Shown here in pieces: positions 7,752 to 16,107 of a stretch of 64,000 nucleotides of DNA; the first letter of the stretch is position 1; each line of letters starts with the position of its first letter. The DNA is from Halobellus sp. MBLA0158 (GTDB lineage Archaea; Halobacteriota; Halobacteria; Halobacteriales; Haloferacaceae): the NCBI RefSeq assembly GCF_041477585.1, contig NZ_JBGNYA010000001.1, forward strand, positions 310,001 to 374,000. Reading direction: 5' to 3'. A model generated the notes under the pieces. The model had not been told where the DNA came from. It saw only the letters and a list, made by a program, of their open reading frames with translations, and ran no database searches. A program made the translations under genes and the position numbers.

Positions 7752-9929
7752 GTGTCCACGACCGGCGAGTACGAGCGGTTCTTCCCCTACGAGGAACCGT
7801 ACCCGAATCAGCGCTCGGCGATGGAAGAGATCGCCGCGGCGCTGGACGACGAGCGCGACGTCCTCCTTGAGGGCGCCCCCGGGACGGGAAAGACCCTCTC
7901 GGCGCTCGTGCCCGCGCTCGACTACGCGCGGCGGACCGACAAGACGGTCGTGATCACGACGAACGTCCACCAGCAGATGCGGCAGTTCGTCGAGGACGCC
8001 CGCGCGATCACCCGCGAGGAGCCCCTCCGCGCCGTGGTGTTCAAGGGCAAGTCCTCGATGTGCCACATCGACGTCGAGTACCAGGAGTGTCAGACCCTCC
8101 GCGACACCACCCGGACGCTCGTCGAGAAGGAAGAAGAGCGGGCGGAGCTCTCAGAGCAGGCGGAGGCGCTCTTGGACCGCATCCGCGAGGGGGCCGACGG
8201 CGCCGGCGAGGCCAGAAGCGCCGTCACCGACGAACTCGACGAGATCGAGTCCGAGCTCGAAGACCTCCGGGACGGGAACGTCTGCGAGCACTACTACAAC
8301 AACCTCACCGGGTCGAACGACGAGTTCTTCGAGTGGCTCTTCGACGACGTCCGAACGCCCGAAGAGATCTACGAGTACGCCCACGAGCGGAAGCTCTGCG
8401 GGTACGAACTCCTCAAGGAGGGGATGGAGGCGGTCGATCTGGTCGTCTGCAACTACCACCACCTCTTGGATCCGAACATCCGCGAGCAGTTCTTCCGCTG
8501 GCTCGGCCGCGAGCCCGAGGAGGTCGTGACCGTCTTCGACGAGGCCCACAACATCGAGTCGGCCGCCAGAGACCACGCGAGTCGGACGCTGACCGAGAAC
8601 ACCTTGGAAGAAGCGCTCGCGGAACTGGAAGACGCCGACGACTCCCGCGCGGCGCCCGCCGAGAACGTCCTCTCGGCGTTCCTGGGCGCGCTGCGGGAGA
8701 CCTACGACGACGCGTTCGGCTTCGGCGAGCGCGAGCAGGTCTGCGACGACTGGTACGACCTCTCGATCGCCAACGCAGATCGGCGGGACGACCTGACGCT
8801 TTCCTTCCTGGACCGCTACGAAGGTCGCGGCATCGACGCGGAGGTCGACCTGGCGCTCCAGCTCGGCCGCGCGCTCGACCGGGAGTACGAGGAGGCCTAC
8901 CGCGAGGGGGAGGCGACGACGCGCTCGGAGTGCCAGACCCTCCAGGCCGCGGAGTTCATTGCCGCGTGGATGGCCGACGGCGCGAAGCTCGGACAGCACC
9001 CGATGTGCTCGGTGCGCCGCGACGCCGGCACCGACGAGATCTACGGCCGCGCGGAGCTGTACACCTGCATCCCCCGCGAGGTGACCGAAGCGCTGTTCGA
9101 GGAGGTCCACGCGAGCATCCTGATGTCGGCGACGCTCCGACCGTTCGACGTCGCCGAGGACGTCCTGGGCCTGTCGGATCCGGCGACGATGGCCTACGGG
9201 CTCGAATACCCCGAGGAGCGCCGCCGGACGCTCGCGGTCGAGGCACCGGCGCTCTTCAGCTCCGAGCGGAACGACCCCGAGACCCAGTCGGCCGTCGCCG
9301 ACGTCCTGGCGGATGCGACGCGCTTTACGCCCGGGAACGCGCTCTTCTTCTTTCCCTCCTACGCCGAGGCCGAGCGCTACCACGACCGCCTGCGGTCGCG
9401 CGAAGACGTGACGACGCGAGTCCTGCTCGACGGCTCCGACGTCGACACGGAATCGCTCCGCCGGGAGTTCGTCGGGAGCGACGACGCCGCGCTGTTCACC
9501 TCGCTGTGGGGCACCCTCGCCGAGGGCGTGAGCTTCGACGGCGACGACGCCCGGACCGTCGCGGTCGTCGGCGTGCCGTATCCACACTTATCCGAGCGGA
9601 TGGAAGCGATCCAACACGCCTATAACCGCGCCTACGACGACCGCGAGTCGGCGGGCTGGCGCTACGCGGTCGAGATCCCGACGATCCGGAAGACCCGACA
9701 GGCGCTCGGGCGCGTGATCCGCTCGCCCGAGGACTTCGGCGTCCGACTGCTCGTAGACAAGCGCTACACCCAGCGGAGCGCGGACATGGGGAAGTACGGC
9801 GTCCGCGACAGCTTCCCGCCCGGAGAGCGGGCCGAACTGCTCGACGTGGCCCCCGAGAAACTGAAGTTCGCGATGCTGAACTTCTACGCCGACCTCGACG
9901 CCTACGACGGGGAGCCGCCGGCGCCCTGA
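7752..9929 (+). CDS. Rad3/XPD-type Fe-S DNA helicase (DinG/XPD superfamily 2)
   Basis: ATP-dependent 5'-3' DNA helicase of 725 residues. Walker A is GAPGTGKT (41-48) and the DEAH box is in VFDEAHNIE (263-266). Four cysteines (C104, C113, C178, C216) are spaced as in the 4Fe-4S domain of XPD/Rad3. Late motifs include HASILMSATL, TSLWGTLAEGVSFDG and the motif VI region TRQALGRVIRSPEDFG. Between the second and third cysteine is a charged, probably coiled-coil stretch (about 122-172). The start is GTG, placed by the TATA box at 7722. The likely role is nucleotide excision repair or processing of stalled forks. Haloarchaea encode several paralogues, so a one-to-one match to eukaryotic XPD is not certain. 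Confidence 0.9.
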   Translation: MSTTGEYERFFPYEEPYPNQRSAMEEIAAALDDERDVLLEGAPGTGKTLSALVPALDYARRTDKTVVITTNVHQQMRQFVEDARAITREEPLRAVVFKGKSSMCHIDVEYQECQTLRDTTRTLVEKEEERAELSEQAEALLDRIREGADGAGEARSAVTDELDEIESELEDLRDGNVCEHYYNNLTGSNDEFFEWLFDDVRTPEEIYEYAHERKLCGYELLKEGMEAVDLVVCNYHHLLDPNIREQFFRWLGREPEEVVTVFDEAHNIESAARDHASRTLTENTLEEALAELEDADDSRAAPAENVLSAFLGALRETYDDAFGFGEREQVCDDWYDLSIANADRRDDLTLSFLDRYEGRGIDAEVDLALQLGRALDREYEEAYREGEATTRSECQTLQAAEFIAAWMADGAKLGQHPMCSVRRDAGTDEIYGRAELYTCIPREVTEALFEEVHASILMSATLRPFDVAEDVLGLSDPATMAYGLEYPEERRRTLAVEAPALFSSERNDPETQSAVADVLADATRFTPGNALFFFPSYAEAERYHDRLRSREDVTTRVLLDGSDVDTESLRREFVGSDDAALFTSLWGTLAEGVSFDGDDARTVAVVGVPYPHLSERMEAIQHAYNRAYDDRESAGWRYAVEIPTIRKTRQALGRVIRSPEDFGVRLLVDKRYTQRSADMGKYGVRDSFPPGERAELLDVAPEKLKFAMLNFYADLDAYDGEPPAP

Positions 9930-10029
9930 GGCGAGATGGGCGTTTGCGAGGAGGAAACAGGAACGAAACCCGAGACGGTGCCCGGAAACGGCCGAACGGC
10001 TCATACCGCTGCAAGCCAACTAGGTCTCG

Positions 10030-11415
10030 ATGCCTCCGATGCGAACCCAGCCGCCGGGACCCGCCGGCGTGCCCGTGTTCGGCAACAGCCGGCAGTACGC
10101 CCGCGACCCCTTCGCCTTCCTCACGAGCGTCACCGAGGCCTACGGCGACGTCGTCCGGTTCGACCTCGGCCCGCTTGAGACGTACCTCCTCACCAACCCC
10201 GCGGACATCGAGCGAGTGCTCGTCTCCGAGGCGTCGAAGTTCGGCAAGACCGACGTCGAGAACGACGCCATCGGCACGCTGCTCGGCGACGGCCTCCTCC
10301 TGAGCGAGGGCGAGACCTGGCAGAGACAGCGGCAGTTGGCCCAGCCGGCATTCAGCCCGCAGCGGGTCGCCAGCCTGGGCGAGGTGATCGTCCGCAACGC
10401 CCGCGAGATGCTCGACGACTGGGAGGCCGGCGAGGTCCGCGACATTCAGTTGGAAATGGCGCGGGTGACCGTCAGGGTCATCGTCGAGGCGATGTTCGGC
10501 GCCCAACTCTCCGAGGACCAGACCGAGACGATTCAGGAGCACCTCGAACCGCTCGGCCGGCGCTTCGAGCCCGATCCGATCCGCGCCGTCGTCCCCGAGT
10601 GGGCGCCGACGCGAGAGAACCGGGAGTACCACCGCTCGGTTCGGGCCCTTGAGGCGATCATCGACGACCTCGTCGCCGAGCGCCGCGGGACCGAACGCGA
10701 CGCGTCAGTCGACCCAGCGGCCGAGGCGGTCGGCGACGAGGGGCAGCCGATGGACCTGCTGTCGATCCTGCTCAGGGCGCGCGATCGCGGCGAGCAGAGT
10801 GACGAACAGCTCCGCGACGAGCTGATGACGATGCTGCTCGCCGGCCACGACACCACGGCGCTGGCGCTGACCTACGCGTGGTACCTCCTGTCGGAACACC
10901 CCGAGGCGGCGGCGCGAGTCCACGACGAACTGGAGGCGGTCTGCGGCGGCGACCCGCCGACGGCGGCCGACGCGCGGGAGCTCGACTACCTCGAACGCGT
11001 GCTCCAGGAGTCGATGCGGCTGTATCCGCCCGTCTACGCGCTGTTCCGCGAACCGAAGGTCGACGTCCGGCTGGGCGGCTACCGGATCCCGAAGGGGTCG
11101 GCGCTGATGCTGTCCCAGTGGGCCGTCCACCGCTCGGGGCGGTGGTATCGGAACCCCGAGGCGTTCGACCCCGACCGCTGGCTCCCCGAGCGCCGGAACG
11201 AACGCCCGCGGTTCGCGTACTTCCCGTTCGGGGGCGGTCCGCGCCACTGCATCGGCAAGCACCTCTCGCTGTTGGAGGCGAAGCTGATCCTCGGGACCGT
11301 CGCCCAGGAGTACGAACTGGACTACGTCCGCGACGAGCCCTTCGAGCTCCGCGGGTCGCTGACGATGCACCCCGACGAGCCGATGGGGATGCGGATCCGG
11401 CCCCGGACGGAGTGA
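10030..11415 (+). CDS. Cytochrome P450
   Basis: Soluble-type cytochrome P450 monooxygenase of 461 residues. The heme ligand is C407 in FGGGPRHCIGKHLSLLEA. The oxygen-activation I-helix motif is AGHDTT (271-276), the K-helix ExxR is E327-x-x-R330, and the PERF-like region is FDPDRWLPER. No N-terminal membrane anchor is seen. The protein belongs with archaeal and bacterial P450s that resemble fatty-acid or carotenoid/terpene hydroxylases, but the substrate cannot be read from the sequence. No redox partner gene is adjacent. ATG 10030 is used; ATG 10039 is an alternative. The gene stands alone and converges on the 2H phosphoesterase. Confidence 0.93.
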   Translation: MPPMRTQPPGPAGVPVFGNSRQYARDPFAFLTSVTEAYGDVVRFDLGPLETYLLTNPADIERVLVSEASKFGKTDVENDAIGTLLGDGLLLSEGETWQRQRQLAQPAFSPQRVASLGEVIVRNAREMLDDWEAGEVRDIQLEMARVTVRVIVEAMFGAQLSEDQTETIQEHLEPLGRRFEPDPIRAVVPEWAPTRENREYHRSVRALEAIIDDLVAERRGTERDASVDPAAEAVGDEGQPMDLLSILLRARDRGEQSDEQLRDELMTMLLAGHDTTALALTYAWYLLSEHPEAAARVHDELEAVCGGDPPTAADARELDYLERVLQESMRLYPPVYALFREPKVDVRLGGYRIPKGSALMLSQWAVHRSGRWYRNPEAFDPDRWLPERRNERPRFAYFPFGGGPRHCIGKHLSLLEAKLILGTVAQEYELDYVRDEPFELRGSLTMHPDEPMGMRIRPRTE

Positions 11416-11443
11416 GGCGGGCCACCGAACCGCTTACGGGAAG

Positions 11444-11965
11444 TCACCGCAGCGGGAGCCGCGCCGCGTCCTCGCGATGCCGCGAGTCCCAGATCCGGAG
11501 TTCGTCGGCGGTCCAGGCGATCGGATCGATCTCGCGACGTCGAACGAGGTCGCGGGCGTCCTCGACGCTCCCGCCGCGCGCGAGGGTGACGTGCGGGACG
11601 TAGTCGTCGCCCTCGATTTCCTCGACGGTTCCGAAAGCCTCGCAGAGCCGACGGTGCAGCGCGTGGAGTCCGGGGCTCTCGACGGCGAGATAGACCACCG
11701 GCCCGGTGCCGCGCGGCGGGTCCGCGAAGCAGTCCAGCCCGGATATGCGGAGATCGATCGGCCCGGAGGCGGCATCCCGGAGTAGCGGGCGCAGTCGCTC
11801 GCGGAGCCGCGGGAGCGAGTGGGCGTCGGGGTCGAGGCCGGTGTCGAAGCGCTTGACGACGAGCGTGTGGCGGTCGCGGATCCGCTCGAAGCGCGTCAGC
11901 TCCGGATGGAGGTCGCCGGCGACGCGGGCGATCCGTCCGGGAACCGGGACGTTCAGACTGAACAC
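11444..11965 (-). CDS. 2'-5' RNA ligase / cyclic phosphodiesterase family (2H superfamily)
   Basis: Protein of 173 residues with the two hallmark H-x-T motifs of the 2H phosphoesterase superfamily: RHTLVV (first half) and YVPHVTLAR (second half). These enzymes open 2',3'-cyclic phosphates or join 2'-5' RNA ends; archaeal members are called ThpR or LigT. The N-terminus MFSLNVPVPGRIARVAGDLHPEL fits the fold. The gene converges on the P450 with a 28-nt gap. The natural RNA substrate is not known. Confidence 0.8.
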   Translation of the reverse strand: MFSLNVPVPGRIARVAGDLHPELTRFERIRDRHTLVVKRFDTGLDPDAHSLPRLRERLRPLLRDAASGPIDLRISGLDCFADPPRGTGPVVYLAVESPGLHALHRRLCEAFGTVEEIEGDDYVPHVTLARGGSVEDARDLVRRREIDPIAWTADELRIWDSRHREDAARLPLR

Positions 11966-12011
11966 GGATGGTATGGATCGCGGACGCGCAAGAAGCCGTC
12001 GGGTCGGTCGA

Positions 12012-12212
12012 TCAGATCCGATCGAGGAGCCACAGGACGATCAGGACAATAACGAGTAGTCCCAGAAGGGGTTGTAGTGGTCCTAGGAGTAATCCAACGA
12101 AACTCTCGATTAGCTCCACGACGAGCAATAGGACAACAAGGACCAGCACGATCTTGAGGAGCGATTCGACCTCCAGTTCGGCGCGGTCGGCGTCGGGCAA
12201 CGGAACACGCAT
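12012..12212 (-). CDS. Small haloarchaeal two-helix membrane protein
   Basis: Starting at the ATG at 12210-12212, this 66-residue protein has a short polar head (MRVPLPDADRAELEVESLL) and two long Leu/Val-rich segments (IVLVLVVLLLVVELI and LLGLLVIVLIVLWLL), ending LLDRI. Small proteins of this layout are common in haloarchaea; the function is unknown. A start at 12239 would add nine residues with no better support. Codon use is less GC-biased than in neighbours, which is normal for such membrane peptides. Confidence 0.6.
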   Translation of the reverse strand: MRVPLPDADRAELEVESLLKIVLVLVVLLLVVELIESFVGLLLGPLQPLLGLLVIVLIVLWLLDRI

Positions 12213-12239
12213 AGGCGTCACATCGGCGGGGATAATCAA

Positions 12240-12507
12240 GTGTCTTCGGATGGTTGCGGTCGAATTTAGCGGAATTTAGCCGCTGCGGTCGAGCGTAACG
12301 ATAGTAATCCAGATATTTTCAAAATAGGTAATTTATCGTACTATTCTTTAGTCGTTACTACGGCCGCTATTAGGCATTTTCAGCGACTAAATCGTATATG
12401 ACGAGATTAGAAAACAGGCAGCTATGATATCTGTTTAGATTACTATTTTGAGCATAGAATTGGAATCGGTACCCCGACCGAGCGCGGCCACGGGGTCCGG
12501 ATCGGCG
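12240..12507. other. AT-rich spacer with an 8-bp inverted repeat
   Basis: No gene is seen in this spacer. TTTAGTCG at 12347-12354 and CGACTAAA at 12384-12391 form an exact inverted repeat with a 29-nt loop, located 3' of the leftward VOC gene. It may end that transcript. The rest is AT-rich and carries the promoter of the small membrane protein. Confidence 0.4.
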
Positions 12508-12876
12508 TTATTCGTCCGCTTCGTCGACAGCCTGGAACCGACGGCCGTCGGGGTCGCGGAAGTTGCAGATCGTCCGGCCGGTCTTCTCGACGTAGTAGGG
12601 ATCGACGACGCGCTCGACGCCCGCGTCGCGGAGTTCGTCGGCGAGCTGTTCGACGTCGTCGTGAGCGAAGGCGATGTGGTTGATGCCGGGGACCTCCTCG
12701 CCCTCGACGGTGTGGATCTCGAAGATCGGCCCGTCGCCGTCGGCGGGTTCGAGCTCGTAGGAGGTACCGTGGTGCTCCGTCTGACGCAGTTCCTCGTAGC
12801 CGAGCTTCTTCAGGAACTCCGCCATCTCGTCTGCGTCACTCGCCTCTATCTCGATGTGGTCGATTTTTCCAAGCAC
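12508..12876 (-). CDS. Glyoxalase/bleomycin-resistance/dioxygenase (VOC) superfamily protein
   Basis: A VOC-fold protein of 122 residues. It begins LGKIDHIEIEASD with the typical metal His, has GINHIAFAHDDVEQLADEL at the start of the second module, and ends NFRDPDGRRFQ, the usual VOC terminal strand. It may be a lyase, isomerase or dioxygenase component; the substrate is not evident. The start is GTG. A strong TATA-like stretch (complement of 12893-12905) lies about 20-30 nt upstream. The IclR regulator upstream in the same direction may control it. Confidence 0.75.
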   Translation of the reverse strand: MLGKIDHIEIEASDADEMAEFLKKLGYEELRQTEHHGTSYELEPADGDGPIFEIHTVEGEEVPGINHIAFAHDDVEQLADELRDAGVERVVDPYYVEKTGRTICNFRDPDGRRFQAVDEADE

Positions 12877-12996
12877 GCTCTTCTATTGAGGATAGTAGTA
12901 TAAATAAATTCTTCAATTAGCGAATTTTTTATATACTATTTTGGAGTCGCATCGGAAACCAATCCGTCGAACGGACAGCGTGCGCGCGCCAACGGC

Positions 12997-13812
12997 TCAC
13001 GACGTGTCCGCGTGGGCGATGTTGAGTTCGAGTTCGTTGACGAAGCTCAGGAGCGTCGCTCGGACCTCCTCGTCCAGCGGATCGCCCTTCATCCGGTGGT
13101 AGGGACCGGTGACCGAGCACGCGCCGATGACCTCGTCGTCGGGGACGAGCGGCGCCGCGATCGCCACGAGCCCCTCCACGCTCTCGCCGATGTTGTACGC
13201 GTAGCCGCGCTCTCGGACCGCCGCGAGTTCGTCGAGCAGGTCGTCGACGTCGGTGATGGTGTTGTCGGTGACGCTGGGGAGCGGCCCGCCGTCGAACAGC
13301 CGCTCGATCTCCTCGCGGGAGTGCCGCGAGAGGAGGCACTTGCCCGCGGCGGTTTCGTGGGGGTAAAGCCGTTTGCCGACTCTGGTGCGGGTCGGAACCC
13401 CCCGGCTCCCCGCCTCCCGAAAGAGCGTGATCGTGCGGTCGTTTTCGAGGACGGTGTAGATGCTCGTCTCGTTGGTCTCCAACGCGAGCTCCCGCATCTT
13501 CTGTTTGATGATCCGCGAGCCGGGGTGGTCGTATCGGATTCGCCCGCCGATGTCGAGAAAGCGCAGCCCGAGCCGATACTGCCCGTCTTCCCGTACGACG
13601 AAGCCGTTCTGCTGGAGCGTCTTCAGGTGCTTGTACGCGCCGCCCTTCGAGAGACCGGCGTGCGCCGCGATCTCGGTCACGCTCGCGAGGCCGAGGTCCT
13701 CCATCGCGGCGATGACTTCGTGGGAGGTCTCCACCGACTTGATCGTCGGCGTCCCCTTCGGCGGACCCGCATTCGGTTCCGACTGGTCCATATCCCCCGT
13801 TGTCGAGCGCAT
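12997..13812 (-). CDS. IclR-family transcriptional regulator
   Basis: Regulator of 271 residues. A winged helix-turn-helix (about 25-90, with LASVTEIAAHAGLSKGGAYKHLKTLQ) is followed by the IclR effector-binding domain (about 95-265, including HETAAGKCLL and GESVEGLVAIAAPL). In haloarchaea such proteins control use of sugars or aromatic compounds. The ATG at 13810-13812 gives the long form. A second ATG at 13789-13791 (MDQSEPN) lies about 28 nt after a TTAAG box and could be the real leaderless start. The VOC gene lies 120 nt downstream in the same direction, and an inverted repeat that could be its own operator lies upstream. Confidence 0.88.
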   Translation of the reverse strand: MRSTTGDMDQSEPNAGPPKGTPTIKSVETSHEVIAAMEDLGLASVTEIAAHAGLSKGGAYKHLKTLQQNGFVVREDGQYRLGLRFLDIGGRIRYDHPGSRIIKQKMRELALETNETSIYTVLENDRTITLFREAGSRGVPTRTRVGKRLYPHETAAGKCLLSRHSREEIERLFDGGPLPSVTDNTITDVDDLLDELAAVRERGYAYNIGESVEGLVAIAAPLVPDDEVIGACSVTGPYHRMKGDPLDEEVRATLLSFVNELELNIAHADTS

Positions 13813-13828
13813 CGCTTAACTCTTTGTG

Positions 13829-13854
13829 AGAAACGGATTAGAAAAATCGTTTCT
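13829..13854. promoter_or_regulatory. Inverted repeat upstream of the IclR gene (candidate operator)
   Basis: AGAAACG (13829-13835) and CGTTTCT (13848-13854) are exact complements with a 12-nt AT-rich spacer. The half-sites are centred 19 bp apart, close to two helical turns. The pair lies 17-42 nt before the annotated IclR start. Autoregulation is common for IclR proteins, but binding here is an inference. Confidence 0.4.
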
Positions 13855-13859
13855 GAAGA

Positions 13860-14539
13860 AGAAACCTAATTTATTCGAGGGGAGGTCCAAGATCGGCTGG
13901 ATACAGTCAGTATAGACATCGGATCGGGTTCGAGTACAGCCCTCAAACGCTAATATACACTTGGCTTTGCTGAATTGCTCTCATCGGCGGTCGCGTCTCG
14001 TCACAGAAGCACCGTAGAAATCTGCGAATATTGGTTTGCGAGAGGGAAACACGAGAAAATGAATCGATAACGCCCGAATCGGGCCACCCAAACCGGAAGG
14101 CACAGTTTCGGAGATCGTCCGACAGACGGTCGATTGACCCGATATTTGCCCGTCCGAAGGGTAACATATGTACGGATGTTATATTTTGGTGCCTTCTATC
14201 CCTATATATCAAGCGCACGCCTCCACCACCAAGAGCCGGATATACCGATTATCTGCTTCGATATGCCTAAATATAAATTTTCGTAGTTATATTTTATTCT
14301 TATAATATATTCGCTAATTAGATTCGATTCTTTCTCTTATTGCGCTTAAAGTGGGTTTATTAGGGCATTTTACTTAATATATGCTACCTATATTAGTACT
14401 GTATTTTTGTTCTTTTTCGTTTTTAGTATTTATTATGTTATTAACTGCATTCTTGTCATTCAGACGATGCGAAGCGCGGCCGCGACAACCGAAGTATCGA
14501 GACGACCGCGCGGAACACCCTTAATGTGACACGTTCCCA
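13860..14539. other. AT-rich intergenic island
   Basis: About 680 bp without a convincing gene. The right part, roughly 14265-14460, is extremely AT-rich against the GC-rich surroundings and full of stop codons in all frames. The left part is of intermediate composition and includes the possible IS scrap listed separately. TTAATG near 14521 is the probable promoter of the SPFH gene. The island may be a decayed insertion or a site of past integration. No attachment site or duplicated flank was found. Confidence 0.5.
13958..14218 (-). mobile_element. Possible decayed insertion-sequence fragment
   Basis: CTTGGCTTTGCTGAATTG at 13961-13978 resembles the GGCTTTGTTGAA-like terminal repeats of IS5-type haloarchaeal elements. 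A leftward open frame of 91 codons (13943-14218) crosses it, with sequence unlike a conserved protein. No transposase motif, second terminus or target duplication could be found. The call rests on the terminal-like sequence and on the unusual composition only. Confidence 0.2.
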
Positions 14540-15724
14540 ATGGCCGATATGGCGAGCCTCTTCCGCGAACTGGGCCGGCTGTCCGCCCGTGGTCTCCCCG
14601 ACTGGATCGCGCCCGCGACCGGCGTCGCCCTCATCGCCCTCGTCGTCTTCGCCCTCTTCGGGAGCGATCCGGCCACCGTCCTCGGTCTGGTCGTCCTCGC
14701 GCTCGCGGCCGCGACGGTGTACAGCGCGGTCGAGATCGTCGACGCCTACGACAAGGAGGCGCTGACGGTCTTCGGCGAGTACCGAAAGCTGCTCGAACCG
14801 GGCCTGAACGTGATCCCGCCGTTCGTCTCGCGGACGTATCCCTTCGATATGCGGACCCAGACGATCGACGTCCCGAAGCAGGAGGCGATCACCCGCGACA
14901 ACTCCCCCGTGACCGCCGACGCCGTCGTCTACATCCGCGTGATGGACGCCAAGCGGGCCTTCCTGGAGGTCGACGACTACCAGCGCGCGGTCTCGAACCT
15001 CGCACAGACCACGCTCCGGGCGGTGCTCGGCGATATGGAACTCGACGAGACCCTATCTGAAAGAGAGAAGATCAACCGCCGCATCAACGAGGAGCTCGAC
15101 GAGCCCACAGACGAGTGGGGCATCCGCGTCGAGAGCGTCGAGGTCCGGGCGGTCAAGCCCAGCCGGGACGTCGAGGACGCGATGGAAGAACAAACCTCCG
15201 CCGAGCGCCGCCGCCGGGCGATGATCCTCGAAGCCCAGGGCGAGCGGCGCTCGGCGATCGAGACCGCCCAGGGCGAACAGCAGGCGAACGTCATCAGCGC
15301 CCAGGGCGAAAAGCAGGCCTCGGTCCTCCGCGCGCAGGGGGACGCGGTCGCGACCGTGTTGCGGGCGCGGGCCGCCGAGTCGATGGGCGAGCGGGCGATC
15401 GTCGACCGGGGGTTGGAGACGCTGACGTCGATCGGGACGTCGCCGTCGACGACCTACGTCCTGCCGCAGGAGCTCACCAGCCTCCTGGGTCGCTACGGCC
15501 GCCGGCTGACCGACTCCGACCTCCAGGAGTCGGCCGGCCTAGAGAGTCTCGACTTCGACGCGGAGACCCGCGAACTGCTCGGCCTCGACGAGGTGGAGGC
15601 GATCGTCGACTCCGTCGACGAGATCGAGGCCGCCGAGGGCGTCGACGACCTCCCCGAACGGGGTGCGGAGGCGTCCGACACCGACGTCGACCTGAACGTC
15701 GACGGCGCGTACGAGACGCAGTGA
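14540..15724 (+). CDS. SPFH/Band 7 (stomatin/HflK-like) membrane protein
   Basis: A stomatin-type protein of 394 residues. Two hydrophobic segments near the N-terminus (about 24-42 and 46-64) anchor it. The SPFH domain follows (EALTVFGEYRKLLEPGLNVIPPFVS...TQTIDVPKQEAITRDNSPVTADAVVYIRV). A helical region then carries repeated AQGE units (AQGERRS, AQGEQQA, AQGEKQA, AQGD) that form the oligomerising coiled coil. The C-terminus is an acidic tail of about 80 residues. Such proteins scaffold membrane microdomains or regulate membrane proteases. No nfeD-like partner is adjacent, as would be usual. ATG 14540 is used; ATG 14549 also fits the TATA box near 14521. Confidence 0.9.
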   Translation: MADMASLFRELGRLSARGLPDWIAPATGVALIALVVFALFGSDPATVLGLVVLALAAATVYSAVEIVDAYDKEALTVFGEYRKLLEPGLNVIPPFVSRTYPFDMRTQTIDVPKQEAITRDNSPVTADAVVYIRVMDAKRAFLEVDDYQRAVSNLAQTTLRAVLGDMELDETLSEREKINRRINEELDEPTDEWGIRVESVEVRAVKPSRDVEDAMEEQTSAERRRRAMILEAQGERRSAIETAQGEQQANVISAQGEKQASVLRAQGDAVATVLRARAAESMGERAIVDRGLETLTSIGTSPSTTYVLPQELTSLLGRYGRRLTDSDLQESAGLESLDFDAETRELLGLDEVEAIVDSVDEIEAAEGVDDLPERGAEASDTDVDLNVDGAYETQ

Positions 15725-15830
15725 GAGTACTCACGATGAGACGCATGGCCGCCGCGACCGTCCGCCGTGCGTCCGAGAGACCGCCCGAATAATCGTTAAC
15801 ATTATCCCACGCCCGGCGCATAATTGAGAT

Positions 15831-15977
15831 ATGAGCCACGAACGCGGACCGGCCGCCCCACGCGGCGAGGCGACGCCACCGACGCCGGAGCACCGGATTC
15901 TGAACCGGGTGAAACGACACTTCCTCGAGTGGGCCGATCGGTACGTCGAGATGCGCGTCCGCGCGATCGAGAAGTAG
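15831..15977 (+). CDS. Small basic protein, 48 residues, unknown function
   Basis: A short frame from ATG 15831 to TAG 15975-15977 encodes a polar, charged peptide: a Pro-rich head, then a predicted helix containing ILNRVKRHFLEWADRYVEM, ending RAIEK. Third-position G/C use matches real genes here. A TATA-like AACATTATCC lies roughly 25-30 nt upstream. Two hairpins follow the stop, which supports an independent transcript. No family is recognised. It could be a small regulatory or membrane-surface helix linked to the SPFH gene 107 nt upstream. Confidence 0.5.
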   Translation: MSHERGPAAPRGEATPPTPEHRILNRVKRHFLEWADRYVEMRVRAIEK

Positions 15978-15990
15978 GCTCGCTCTCACC

Positions 15991-16055
15991 GTCGGGACCG
16001 GCCCGACAGCGTAGCGGATTCTCTCGTCGGAGACCCTGATCCGACGACGGATTTT
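15991..16055 (+). terminator. Two consecutive hairpins, the second followed by T residues
   Basis: First hairpin: GTCGGG (15991-15996) with CCCGAC (16002-16007). Second: TCGTCGGA (16024-16031) with TCCGACGA (16040-16047), then CGGATTTT. They follow the small 48-residue gene and precede the convergent usp gene, so they fit a transcription terminator region. Archaeal termination relies mainly on the T-tract, so the role of the stems is inferred. Confidence 0.4.
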
Positions 16056-16107
16056 CTGTGCTTCCAGTCGAAGGTACGGCTACCCGTTCGGGGTCGGCGA
16101 GGCGACG

